Source of the DNA: Blastocystis sp. Blastoise
Lineage: Eukaryota > Sar > Bigyra > Opalinata > Blastocystidae
Length of the DNA: 64,000 nucleotides
Direction of reading: 5' to 3'
NCBI GenBank assembly: GCA_039096225.1
Contig: JBBPEB010000017.1
Span: forward strand, 359,501-423,500
Shown here one piece after another: positions 41,570-53,041 of this stretch (position 1 is the stretch's first letter; the number at the start of each line of letters is the position of its first letter). The notes beneath the pieces were generated by a model. It saw only the letters and a list, made by a program, of their open reading frames with translations, searched no databases and was not told the origin of the DNA. The translations under genes and the position numbers were made by a program.

Positions 41570-43393
41570 ATGGAAACAAAACCTGAAGTAACTGAAACTA
41601 AGGTAGAAGTACAACCTGAAGTTGCTAATCCTCCTGAAGTTAAAAAGAAGTGCAATTTAGGATCTAATCCACCATTATGGCTTGTTCATGTTGCTTGTGC
41701 TTGTGTACAGTTAGCTTTTGGACTTGGTACCGTTGTCGGTAAATCTGCTCTTGCTGCTATGCCTGCTTTAATTTTTGCTTTTTATCGTGAATTATTTGCT
41801 GGTATTATTCTTATGGCTATTTGCTTAATAAAAAGATTACCTCTTCCTAAAGGTAAAGATTGGTTTAGATTTATGTTAACTGGTCTTTTTTTATATGGTA
41901 ATCAATGTTTAGTCACTGTTGGCTTATCTTATTCTCCTGCTCATGTAAATGCTATTTGGCAAGTATGTTCTTTAAATAATAGTTAAAATAATAATATATA
42001 ATATATTTATATATTTATTGAATTTATTAAATTTATTATTATTATTATTGTATAGCCTTCTCAGCCTATTTTTACTGTTGCTATTGCAATTATGATTAAG
42101 TACGAAAAGGCTACTGTTAAGAAGCTTGTTGGTGTTGCTTTCGCTACAGCTGGTGCCCTTGTTGTATGTTTTTATATATATATATATGTTTTTATATATA
42201 TATGAATGTTAAATATTATTATTATTTTTTATTGATTATCATTAATTATGGAATATCAACTTTATTTCTAGATCACTATTTTATCAACAACAAGTTCTGT
42301 TGATTCCAAGAATCTTATTATCGCTTCTATTTGTTATTTCTTCAACTGTCTGTCTACATCTCTTTATGTTGTATATATGTTGATTTCTATTGTTGTTTAT
42401 TAGAATACTATAATAATTGTCTTCAAGTCATTAGTGATATAATTCAATATATAGATTGCTTCTAAACCTCTTGTTAAGAAATATAATCCTATCGTAGTTA
42501 CATCAGTCTCTTATATCTTTGGTACTATTCTTATGATGATCACTGCTGTCTGCATGTTTGCTGGTATATATATACTTATATATGTTTATATATGCTTATA
42601 TATGATTAATTTTATCTTCTTCTATCTCTCTATCTATCACTCTATTTCTCTAGTTTTCTATTATTCTCTATTTCTATATCTATCTATCTCTATTTCTCTT
42701 AGGTCAATCGGACAAGTGGGGTATACCTGCTGATGGTATTTGGCAATTATGTTATTGGGTATTAATTAGTAGTGTCCTCGCTTATTTATTGATGACTTGG
42801 GCTAATAAGTTCGTAGATTCTTCTGTTGTAAGTGCTTATACTACATTCCAACCCATCACATCTTTTACTTTTGGAGCCATCTTCCTTGGAGAAGTATATA
42901 TATAGATTTATATATATCTTTATGTATGATCTCTGACTATCTCTGTTAAATATAATTTATTTTTCAATTTTTAAATCTTTTCTTTTTATTATTTCATTAT
43001 TTATTATTCATATATTCATTCATCTATCTATACTTTTTTTATTTCTAGTCTCTTATTTGGCCTGATCTAGGTGCTATTCTTATTATTGGAGGCCTTATTC
43101 TCATTATTTGGGATTCTGTTGAAACTAAGAAGAAAGAAGAAGAAAACTCTAAGTTGGCTAGTTTAACTTCAAATGCTCAATCTACTAGTGGAGCAATAGA
43201 AGCGAAAGATACCGAAACAGTAAAAGTTCAAGTCGATAGCTATGTAGCTCCTGTAGCTCCTGTAGCTCCTATTGTTGCTCCTGTAGCTCCTGTAACTACT
43301 GTAGTTCCTACCCCTGTTGATGCTCCTGCTCCTGCTGCTCCTGTTGCTCCTGCTCCTGCTTCTGCTTCTGCTTCTGCTCCTGGCACGATTTAA
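41570..43393 (+). CDS. DMT-superfamily (EamA/WAT1-type) transporter
   Basis: Ten-helix drug/metabolite-transporter family protein, expected in a cellular membrane and exporting small metabolites; substrate unknown. Exons 41570-41962, 42056-42163, 42272-42370, 42455-42563, 42703-42893, 43049-43393 give 414 residues. The two EamA halves are visible. The first has a WLVHVACACVQLAFGLGTVV helix, then FYRELFAGIILMAI and the GNQCLVTVGLSYSPAHVNAI block; PSQPIFTVAIAIM follows. The second has FNCLSTSLYVV, VSYIFGTILMMITAVCM, then LCYWVLISSVLAYLLMTWAN, the SAYTTFQPITSFTFGAIFLG block, and LGAILIIGGLILIIWD. The cytosolic C-tail is an unusual Pro/Ala/Val-rich repeat (VAPVAPVAPIVAPV and onward) encoded by GCTCCTGTA units. 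The ATG at 41570 is chosen as the first in frame. Codon use is biased to GCT/GGT, as in the neighbouring acyl-CoA synthetase, which suggests high expression. Confidence 0.88.
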
Positions 43394-44332
43394 GAAGATT
43401 CTGTTTCTACGAGTTAAAAGTTATGTTATATTTTATATCAATATTTATTATATATTACTTTATTGATATATTTAATAAACATTCTTTGATTTTTTCTCTT
43501 TGAAATTAGTTGAATATGTTATATTTAGTTGTGTATTTATTATTATTTTAATTCAGGAATTATTCATTCTTTTTAAACTGTTACTTTTCATTTACGACAT
43601 TTATTACTTAATTTTGTAAAAGCAAATTATTACTTTAAAAAAAACGATATGTAATAAGTTTCTTCTAAATATATTGAATATAAATTATTGAATGTCTACT
43701 TTAATAGTTATATTTCTAGTTGATAACATTAAGTAATAATATGAAACAAAAAAACAAAACAATAAATAAATAAATAAATTTATACAGACTTTTGTATATA
43801 CAGAAGACAAAAAGATAATATGAAGTACAAAAGCATGATTAATGCAAAAAAATAAATAGATTTTAAATAGATTTATAAATATGAAATATATAAATTTGTA
43901 TATATATAAAGCCATAATATCCATGAATACCTATTATATCTATTAATAAGAATATATGTATATGTATTAATATATAGAGTATGCTATAATGGATTGCCAG
44001 AGCAAATAATAAAAATAAGGATATAGATGAATTGTTTATTAATATAGCAATATAATATAGAAATAGAAGATCAGGAGGGATCTAAATAAACAATTTTTAT
44101 AAATGAAAAATAAAAAAAAAGAGATATAGAACTCCGAGAAAAGGTAAAAAACCGAAAAGACGTCAAATAAAATGAATATATGAATAAAATGACAACAAGA
44201 AAACATAAAGAAATGAAAATAATCTAAAATAATTAAAAAAGAAAAAGAAAAAGAGAGAGGAAAAATAGTTATGTATATAAATATAATATTAAAGAAGAAA
44301 AGAGTAGAGATCAAAATCTATAAGTATTTCCT
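43394..44332. other. Intergenic region between convergent genes
   Basis: 939 bp between the transporter stop and the bHLH-PAS stop. AT-rich, with no gene or repeat family recognised. Confidence 0.5.
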
Positions 44333-45002
44333 TTAGAGAAGAGGATCTTGGAAAAATTGAGATTTCTTTTCATAATAAATATAAGGGTTAGGTGTGAAAT
44401 GAGGAGGAAGATTCATGTTTATAGAAGGATTCATATTGATTGAATTCTCTTTGTTGACGCCTTGTGAATTAGCTGGATAACCCGAGAAACTGGAGAAACT
44501 AGGGAATCCATATCTGGGAACAGCTGTTTCCATAGAATAAGGATGTGGTGTAGAGACGGAAAGAGAGGGGGTAAGGGGTGTATCTGTATGAATAGGATTC
44601 ATAGAGGAGAGAGTATAATTGAGGGGAGCAGGAGAAGGGGTAGATCGATATATATACGAGGAATTAGAAGGAAGAGAATTCATAGAAGGAGAAGGATAGT
44701 TATAATTATGATAAGAAGGATTGACATAAGGATCTTGATAGGAATTCATTCCCAGAACACTCATAGAAGAATCTTGTCGGAAGAAGCTGGGTTGTATGGC
44801 CGCTCCAAGAGATGAAGAGGAATTCATGTGATTCAAATATTTAGAATCCATTATAGGCTCTGATATGGTATCTATATCATATATAATATAATAGGATGAA
44901 ATGAAATTAAAGAAAAAAATAATAGAAATATATATAATAAAATAAATAAATAATAAATAAATAAATAAATAAATAAAAAAAAAAATAAACTAAATAAAAA
45001 AA

Positions 45003-45033
<31 letters not shown>

Positions 45034-45810
45034 ATTAAAAAAAAAAATAAATAAATTAAAAAATACTGTTCATCATATTAGGTTGTGAATTATTATTATT
45101 ATTATTGTTATTACTATTATTATCATTGTTCATTGTATTATTTAAAGTGACATTTTGTTGTGCGTTACTTGTATTCATAGTATTGCTAGCATTACTGGTA
45201 TTACTGTTACTTGTAGTTAAGGGACTTCTGTCGGAGAGAGATCCCGCCACGGATTTGGCGGTATTATTCATTAATGTAGGAGTCATGGCTCTATTTGTGT
45301 TCATATTTGTATTTATAGTAGTAGAAGCAATGGAGGTAGAAGAAGGAGGAATGGAAGTAACGTTGCTCACAGCCGCGGGAATCAGAGAGGGAGTTGTGAC
45401 GGGACCATGTGTGTTGGAGGGCGTATTTGCCGCGGAGCTGACGCTGCTGTTGCTACTCACGGCAGCGGAGTTCGAGGCCATGGCGGGAGTCATGAGGAGA
45501 CTGGTATTGAGTTGGCGGCAATCCGGAATATCCCCGGGAAGTTTAATGATCTCTACATATTCCTTTTCAGGTGTGTGTAAATAACCATTACATCGTAATT
45601 GGTTTGCAGAAGTACAATCACAATTAAGTACAGGAAGTACAGTACAGAGGAAGTGCGTGGGTCTTCCCTTTTCGTTCCGAAGGAGAGAGAGAGAGAAGAG
45701 AACAGGCTTTATAGTACCTTTAATATAACAATGACGTAAGATACTTTGATAAACACATTTCTGTTCTGCATCGTAAGGAAGATTCAGCATATACGACCAG
45801 GATCTAAAGA

Positions 45811-45862
<52 letters not shown>

Positions 45863-47165
45863 TATATATATGTATACCCAAATGCACAAGGAAGATCATC
45901 GGGATGAGCAAAACGAAATAAAGAGAGATCTTTTAGTTTCTCCAATTGAATATCTAAGAGTCTAAAGAGAGATGATATATATGAGCATATATATATATAT
46001 ATAATGATTATGAATAAATATACTGTTTGAATTGAAGATTTGCATTAATAAATTGACCATCGGTACTTAATATAGCTTGAGGAATACTATTTTGAAGGAA
46101 TAAAACATGGTAGTTTATATTCACAGAGTGGACACTCTCATTTACTTCATCTAATCGATTCTTAGCACGCTTTTCAGCATCTTTAACAAGTGTGCTTAAA
46201 TTAGCAATCTGACCTTTCAGTTGTTTAATAAAGTGAACTGTCTCTGTTAAAATATTAATCTTGTTCTTACCAATAATAATACCACTATTCTATATATATT
46301 TATATATTAGTTTATGTAATATACACATAAAAAAATATATAATAATAAATATAATAAAAATAATAAATATATATATAATAAATATAATAAATATAATAAA
46401 TATAATAAATATAATAAATATAATAAATATAATAAATATAATAAATATAATAAATATAATAAACATAATAAACATACATCTAGGAGTTCATAAAGATCTT
46501 TAATTTGTTGATTCATCTTAGCTACACGTTTTTTCTCAGATATATTGTGATCTAAAATGAAAGTAATATTATAATTAAAAAAACAGAATCATAATTTTTA
46601 AATACTAGAATGAAAGAAATATTTATAATAAACATACAAGCAGAGTGTTTCTTTGGAAAATTGTCTTTATCCATATCATCAAAAACTCTATAAAGTAAGA
46701 CAAAAAATAAATATTAGATACAAAAAAAAAAGATGAATACGAAAAATGTAATCATTAAATAAAAAAAGATTTCTTATAGCAATATTAATATAAATATACG
46801 AGTCTCTTCCAGCATTAACACTATTAAAATCAATATTAACACTATTTCCATCACTTGTCATTTTATTTTCAGAATCTTCTTTATCATCTATAAGAAAACA
46901 GATTCATCTAGACTAGCATTTAAAACCTAAATATATACCATCAATATCCATTTGAAAATCATCATCAGAAAGACCATTTTTATCAGAACCTTTCACTGGT
47001 TTTTCAAAGCTATTTCTTTCTGCGTCAGCTATATAAAATAAAAATGTATAAGGTCTAGCTCAACTTACGATTATGGTATGAAGACCCAAAAAGGACTTCA
47101 GATATTGATATACAGTTTTGATCATTCATTGCGTAACGATTATATTGAGAATCAAAATATGACAT
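44333..47165 (-). CDS. bHLH-PAS transcription factor
   Basis: Exons (minus): 47069-47165, 46939-47028, 46800-46887, 46638-46687, 46478-46551, 46024-46289, 45878-45961, 45067-45803, 44333-44871, giving 674 residues in exact frame. An acidic N-terminus is followed by a basic helix-loop-helix at about residues 109-160. Its basic region HNISEKKRVAKMN keeps the His, Glu and Arg that read E-box DNA. Helix 1 is QIKDLYELL, and the loop carries the conserved KINILTETVHFIKQL start of helix 2. A PAS-type fold follows directly: IPQAILSTDGQFINANLQF, then RFAHPDDLPCAFG, and later KPVLFSLSLLRNEKG. The C-terminal half is Ser/Thr/Asn-rich and disordered, with an Asn run and Pro/Ser/Tyr-rich motifs, as in transactivation regions. 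The order bHLH then PAS is that of animal circadian, hypoxia and AhR factors, but the PAS could sense a small molecule or simply dimerise. Confidence 0.85.
44938..45062. repeat. (AAAT)n tract, intronic
   Basis: About 125 bp of AAAT/AAATA repeats with poly-A interruptions, in the last intron of the bHLH-PAS gene. On the coding strand it reads (ATTT)n. Confidence 0.85.
46338..46466. repeat. Tandem 9-bp AAATATAAT repeat, intronic
   Basis: About thirteen near-perfect head-to-tail copies of a 9-bp unit in the intron between exons 5 and 6 of the bHLH-PAS gene. Frames through it encode only Ile/Asn or Phe/Ile repeats. Confidence 0.9.
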
Positions 47166-48488
47166 TACTGATAATTTTCAATAGCTTCTTTTTATCTAAA
47201 TATTACAGTAGAAGTTATCTTCTGAATAATTATAAGAAAAAATAAATATGAATCTGTTTCTAGAGTTTAAAAACACTCCTAATAAGAATGGAATTCCAGG
47301 GTAATTTTAATATTTTGACTAGAATACTCAAATATTCCAGGATTAAAAACTGTTCACTTTCTTTTTATAAACAAAATTCATAGACTCTTTATGAATTGAT
47401 ATAAAAGCGATATAGATAAAAGAATTCATTAGAGTATTACAAGAATGACATATAATTGCTTTTAAAGAAAATGAGTAATTTGTCAAATCTAGTTCATCCC
47501 ACTCGTTATCAGTAAATTTTGTTTCTTTTATACTTGAACATCTTTGGAAAATACAGCTATCCGTAAATTGATAATTATAGCTTTATATAGATATTTTTTT
47601 GATATATATTAATTGAAATTTAAGAGTATGAAACAATGGTTGCTGATTATAGTAGTGATAAATAATGATACAAAAAAAAAAATCGTTTTCTGATACTCCT
47701 ATGGAGTCAATAGACTCTTTTGCTATTCTTTTTTCTTCAAATTAGTTTATTTAATGAATTGAAAATCAATGGAAAGTATGATACATTTTATTTTCCTGAA
47801 ACATATATACATCTATATTTGAAAGCAACAATAAGTTTTTTTCATTTTCAAAACGCAATTCAATGATTCGTTTGACCATTCTCTTTAAACCCTATATATT
47901 TATATACTAATGAACCTTAACAGTACTTTAAGTATCATAGAAGAATATTTGAAACAATTTCATGTATTATGTTGAGTGAAAAGAATGAATCATCGATGTT
48001 CGCTCCAATAATTGTTTTTTTGTTATCAATATGAAAATAAATACTAAATAGATCGAAATCTCTATTAACTCAAGCAGATAAGCTTATATTATGCAAATAA
48101 CCTTTATTTCTGTTAGAAAGACAGAAAAAAAGAGTTTTAAAAAGATGAATTCACATGACTCTTTGCGTTGTTGCGAATAAAGTTATTACACGTTTGACAA
48201 TTGTTCTATTTCTTATTACGTCAAAATATTAAATCAAATAATAATAATAAGAATTGAAAAACGTCATCAATTTTTCTTACGAACGTCTTCTTATGTAAGG
48301 GACAACATAAATCATGTTTTCAAGAATGATTGGATATTTTCAAAATAAGCCAATGAAATACTGAGTATGCATCATTGACAAAATTACGTAAGACAATATT
48401 TATAGTCTATAAAAGTTTAAAATGGAGAATAAGCATTATCATATATTTTATTTTATTTGTAACTTTTCAAAACTACTTAATTCACCAA
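47166..48488. promoter_or_regulatory. Divergent upstream region of bHLH-PAS and acyl-CoA synthetase genes
   Basis: 1.3 kb between two divergent start codons. It must contain both promoters, but I can point to no specific element. No coding frame is convincing. Confidence 0.35.
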
Positions 48489-50423
48489 ATGGAATATAAA
48501 GCTGATCGTTACAGAGCTATAAACATTAATGATATTTGTGAAATTCGTGATTGTGGTGATATGGAAACCTACAAGCCTAATGTCATACCTAAGTTGTTCA
48601 AAAAGATGGCATTAGAGAATCCTGATCACATTGCTGTTATTGAAGCTAATCAACATGAAGTTACTTTTAGAGATTATTGGAATCTTGGTAATAAATTCGC
48701 TAAATCCCTTGTAGCTAATGGTCTTCAACCATTTGATGTAGTCTCTGCTATTGGTTTCAATTCTTTAGAGTATTTGACTGTTTTGTCTTCCTCTTCTCTT
48801 GCTGGTTGTTGTACTAGTGGTATTTATACTACGAATAGTCCTGAAGCTTGCTTTTATGTCTTGAATCACTGTTCTGCTAAGATTATCGTTGTTGAAGGTG
48901 AGAAACAATTATCTAAAATTATAGAGATTCGTGAACGACTTCCTTTATTAAAACGTATTGTTGTATATAATCGTGGTAATCTTCATAATCTTCCTGAAAA
49001 TAAGCCAAATTGTGCTACTGTATGTTTTTGGGAAGATTTTATAGAAGAAGGTAAAGATGTTCCTAATTCTGTAATTGATGAAAGAGTTAATAATTTAAAT
49101 CCTGGTCAATGTCTTACTATTATTTATACTAGTGGTACTACAGGTAATCCTAAGGGTGCTATGCTTTCTCATGATAATGTTATTTGGACTGTTGAAATAG
49201 TTGATAAAGATCTTGGTTTATCTACAAAGGACAGACTTGTTAGTTTCTTACCTTTGAATCATATTGCTGCTTCTATGATGGATTGTTATGCTTGTATCTT
49301 AAAAGGTTTAACTGTTTATATGGCTCAATCTGATGCTTTAAAAGGTTCTTTAGTAAAAACATTACATTTAGCTAGACCTACTATTTTCCTTACAGTTCCT
49401 CGTGTTTTTGAAAAGATGATGGATGTAATGAAAAAGAAGATGAATACTATGAAAGGAATTAAAAAGATACTTGCTAATTGGGCTAGAAGGAAGTCTATAA
49501 AGATGATGGATCATTGTCAATATGGTTCAAAGACTTCTAAACCTTCCTTCTTTGGTTTATGTCAAAAACTTGTATTAAATAAAGTAAAAGTAACTTTAGG
49601 TTTAGATCAAGCACGTATATTATATTCTGCTGCTGCTCCTATTGATCCAGAAACTATTCGTTTCTTTGGTAACTTTGATTTACATATTAATGAATTATTT
49701 GGTCAATCTGAAAGTTGTGGTCCAATTACATATACAAAAACAAATTATTGGAAAATAGGTACATGTGGTCGTGCTATGTCCAATTCAACAGTAAAATTAG
49801 ATTCTTGTTCTGGTGAATTATTAGCTTATGGAAGAAATATATTTATGGGTTATTTACATATGCCTGATTTAACTTATCAAGCTATTGATAATGATGGATT
49901 TGTTCATACTGGAGATATTGCTTCTGCTGATTCTGATGGATTCTATACTATTACTGGACGTATTAAAGAACTTATTATTACTGCTGGAGGTGAAAATATA
50001 CCTCCAATTCTTATTGAAAATGAAATTAGAAATATGTCTAATGCTATTTCTAATGTTGTTCTTATTGGAGATAAACGTAAATATTTATCCATTCTTATAA
50101 CATTAAAATGTCAAACAGATCCTGATTCTGGCCGTTTACTTGATGATTTACATCCTGAAGCTCTTGAAATCATGAAACAAATTGGATCTCCTGTTACTAC
50201 ATTATCTGCTGCTAGTGATTGCCCTATTGTTGCTAACTATTTCACTTCTATTCTTCAAGATTATAACAAAGTAGCTACTAGTCAAGCTCAAAAGGTTCAA
50301 CGTTTTGCTTTATTAAAACATGACTTTAGCTTACAAACTGGAGAATTAACACCTACTTTAAAATTGAAAAGAGGCGCTATTTTCTCTATGTACTCTGATG
50401 TTATTGAACAATTATATCAATAA
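48489..50423 (+). CDS. Long-chain acyl-CoA synthetase (bubblegum-like), intronless
   Basis: Member of the ANL (acyl-CoA/acyl-AMP) superfamily. It activates a fatty acid with ATP to acyl-AMP and transfers it to CoA. A single exon of 644 residues starts at the ATG at 48489; the frame is open upstream but has no earlier ATG. Motifs in order: LTIIYTSGTTGNPKGAMLSH (AMP-binding P-loop), LPLNHIAASMMD, TIFLTVPRVFEKMMD, ILYSAAAPIDPETIRFF, INELFGQSESCGPIT (A5 motif), DGFVHTGDIASADSDGFYTI (Asp binding the ribose) and GRIKELIITAGGENIPPILI (hinge and K motif). The second half resembles the very-long-chain/bubblegum type, with its GxxKxLIITAGGENI block. No signal peptide or clear transmembrane helix is present from the chosen start. 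Absence of introns contrasts with every other long gene here. Confidence 0.93.
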   Translation: MEYKADRYRAININDICEIRDCGDMETYKPNVIPKLFKKMALENPDHIAVIEANQHEVTFRDYWNLGNKFAKSLVANGLQPFDVVSAIGFNSLEYLTVLSSSSLAGCCTSGIYTTNSPEACFYVLNHCSAKIIVVEGEKQLSKIIEIRERLPLLKRIVVYNRGNLHNLPENKPNCATVCFWEDFIEEGKDVPNSVIDERVNNLNPGQCLTIIYTSGTTGNPKGAMLSHDNVIWTVEIVDKDLGLSTKDRLVSFLPLNHIAASMMDCYACILKGLTVYMAQSDALKGSLVKTLHLARPTIFLTVPRVFEKMMDVMKKKMNTMKGIKKILANWARRKSIKMMDHCQYGSKTSKPSFFGLCQKLVLNKVKVTLGLDQARILYSAAAPIDPETIRFFGNFDLHINELFGQSESCGPITYTKTNYWKIGTCGRAMSNSTVKLDSCSGELLAYGRNIFMGYLHMPDLTYQAIDNDGFVHTGDIASADSDGFYTITGRIKELIITAGGENIPPILIENEIRNMSNAISNVVLIGDKRKYLSILITLKCQTDPDSGRLLDDLHPEALEIMKQIGSPVTTLSAASDCPIVANYFTSILQDYNKVATSQAQKVQRFALLKHDFSLQTGELTPTLKLKRGAIFSMYSDVIEQLYQ

Positions 50424-50984
50424 ATTATTTTATATTCTATTCTATATATATATATGCTTTTAAAATAATCGATTATGTATACATAAAATATCATTTAGTA
50501 TATTGTATCATTTCTATTATTCTTTCTTTTATTAATCACTTTAGCTTCTACTTTCTGAAATTAGTTTTCTTTTCCTCTTTAGTTCTTTTTTTTTCAATTG
50601 TTATTAACAAAAATGTATTGATTCATTATTCTTGTTTTGTTTTCAAATAGCTATTCTTTAAAATTTTCATTTCATAATCTCTCATTTAATACATATTATT
50701 TTTTTAATGACTTATACTTAATAACATGTATCTTTTTCAATAATCTTAAATTCAAAAACACACACATATAAATTTGTCTGCAAATGTTTTTCGTTTTTCT
50801 TTTCCTAGCTATTTTATTGGCTCATTCATATAAAAGAATCAATCAAATTATTTCAACCACATTCCCGTGGAAATCAAATAGATTTCTCCATGGTTTTCTG
50901 ACTCCATTTGATGGCTTTGTTTTTTCTTTATAAAAGATTATAATCTTGTTTCATAATTTCAATCTAATTTGATTCTTATTGAAA
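50424..50984. other. Intergenic stretch, nothing recognised
   Basis: AT-rich spacer between two plus-strand genes, pyrimidine-rich in its first part. Confidence 0.5.
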
Positions 50985-52728
50985 ATGATATCTTTAATTA
51001 TCTTCTTCCTCTCTTTACAACTTGTTTTATCTCGAGGTATTATTATTCTCGTTCATTCAATGATTTTTATTATTTTTTTCTCTTATTAGACTGTGGTGCT
51101 ATGAAGACTGAATGCTTTTACAATGGTTTCGCTAAAGATTGTATATATCATAATTATATATAATATACTTGAATATTTATTATTTTCATATTTTTTTTGT
51201 AAACAAATATCATTTATTCTTTAGCTATGGATCAAACATTCTCTTTTGTTGGAGATATATCAAATAATGTTGTAGGAATGGATGTGTATAAATCATATTA
51301 TGAAGGTGAAGGTTGTCAAGGAAATCCATATCTTACTTTTGTTGAAAAGTATTTTTAATTTGTTCAATAAATATTTTTTTTTTAATAATTATACTTGATA
51401 TATATATCATTTTAATTATTATTATAATAATATTATAATAATAATAATATTATAATAATAATAATAATATAATAATAATAATAATGATAATTATTAATAT
51501 ATATTTATAGAACTACAATTGTAGAAAATACAAAAGATGATGTGAGTATGTATTTCTTTGTTATCCTCATTATAAATAATGAATAACGAATAGTTTTATT
51601 TGATTTTACTATGAAATTATATACTTTTTTTATTCTTATTATATATCTATAGTGGATATATACAGTTTAAAGATTAACGATGTTACCATTCAAACGGATA
51701 ATGAGATGACTGTCGGTTCCCGCGGTATTTCATGCTCAACTGCTCTTCTGAATGGTGTCTCCTATTCCTTAGGGTATATACCATCTTACTTAATATCTAT
51801 TTTTTTTGAAATTTTATTTTCTCTCAATATATTAAAATTAATAATGCTATTGTAATACAATCTATATTTTTTAAATTTATTTTATATATTAATATTCATT
51901 TCGTTCTTTTTTTTTTAAATTCTATAATTCTTATATTACATCTTATTCTATAGTTATTCTAATATACTTGATTTCATTTTATTTATCATATTATTGTATT
52001 GATTATTCTTTATAGAAGTAACGTCTGTACTATTCGTGAAATGCCTTATACTCAACAATATGCCGATATGATTGGACATACTACGCAATATAGATTCAAC
52101 TATACTAGTATATACTTACTCATCCTTATTATACACTTATCTTATGTATCTCCTTTTCTTAAAACGAATTACTATTTCATTCATATATATGTATATAGAT
52201 GATGAAATCTTTGTATTACCTGGAAACTATAAACTCTCTGATGCTGGCAGCAAAGGTATATTATTCTATTTCTTATTTATTAAAATCGATGCATTTATGT
52301 ATTTATTATTCATTTTGTTTTACTGTTTTATAAAGATATTGTTTATCTATTTTTATGTTTTAAAAAATAAATTATTTCTTTCAATAATATAAAAATATGA
52401 TACTTTTATCTAATATACATTATTACTTTTCTTTTCATAACAATATATATATATATCTATTTAAATATATATATATTTTTACATTCTTACAATATTAGAT
52501 ATCTATGTTATATCTATTTATATATATTTTACATTATTTCTTACAATACTATATCTATGCATATATATATTTCGATATATTTTACATTATTTCTTACAAT
52601 ACTATATCTATGTATTTACACTTCTAGGTTGTAACTACACGATAGCTATTACTATTGGTTCTGTTGTCGGTGGTTTAGTTGTTATTGTACTGATTGTTAT
52701 AGGCTGTATCGTCTGCAGAAGAAAGTAA
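50985..52728 (+). CDS. Small type I membrane protein, unrecognised
   Basis: Exons 50985-51036, 51090-51140, 51225-51348, 51511-51545, 51653-51773, 52016-52107, 52199-52255 and 52628-52728 give 210 residues in exact frame. The first exon is a clear signal peptide (MISLIIFFLSLQLVLSR). The ectodomain of about 150 residues has six or so Cys (DCGAMKTEC, GEGCQGNPYL, GISCSTALL, NVCTIREM, GCNYT) and N-glycosylation sequons such as NYTN and NYTI. It looks beta-rich. A C-terminal helix (ITIGSVVGGLVVIVLIVIGC) ends in CRRK-stop, giving single-pass type I topology with almost no cytosolic tail. The exon structure (eight small exons) shows it is a real gene, but I recognise no family. Confidence 0.7.
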
Positions 52729-53041
52729 TTCGCTTTTATACAAACACTCTCTTATCTATGTGTCTTCTTTTTATTCTTATCACTTAAGTACTTTATTCTT
52801 ATATACTATTTCCTGTTTCTCTTGTATAATATTTTAATAGAGTAGATATATATATATACACTTTTTTTGAATTCTATTTCAAAGTTCAATTTGTTGTTTT
52901 GTTTTTCGTACTACTTTTTTTTACCCTTTATTTCATTTAGAAACAAAATAAAACATTATAGTTCATTCGTAAAATAGTAAAGAGATAAGAATTAATAAAA
53001 AACTTCAAATAACATATAAAAAAAGTTATTCACGCATAATA
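52729..53041. other. Short intergenic spacer
   Basis: 313 bp, AT-rich, no feature recognised. Confidence 0.5.

Noticed and set aside
43685-44314. Minus-strand hydrophobic frames in the intergenic region 43.4-44.3 kb
   Set aside because: Phe/Ile/Leu/Tyr-rich translation of poly-AT sequence without start context, splice signals or domain features.
48375-48488. N-terminal extension of the acyl-CoA synthetase with a hydrophobic segment
   Set aside because: The frame is open, but the extension contains no ATG before 48489. The hydrophobic stretch (IIIYFILFVTF) would need a non-ATG start or an unseen upstream exon.
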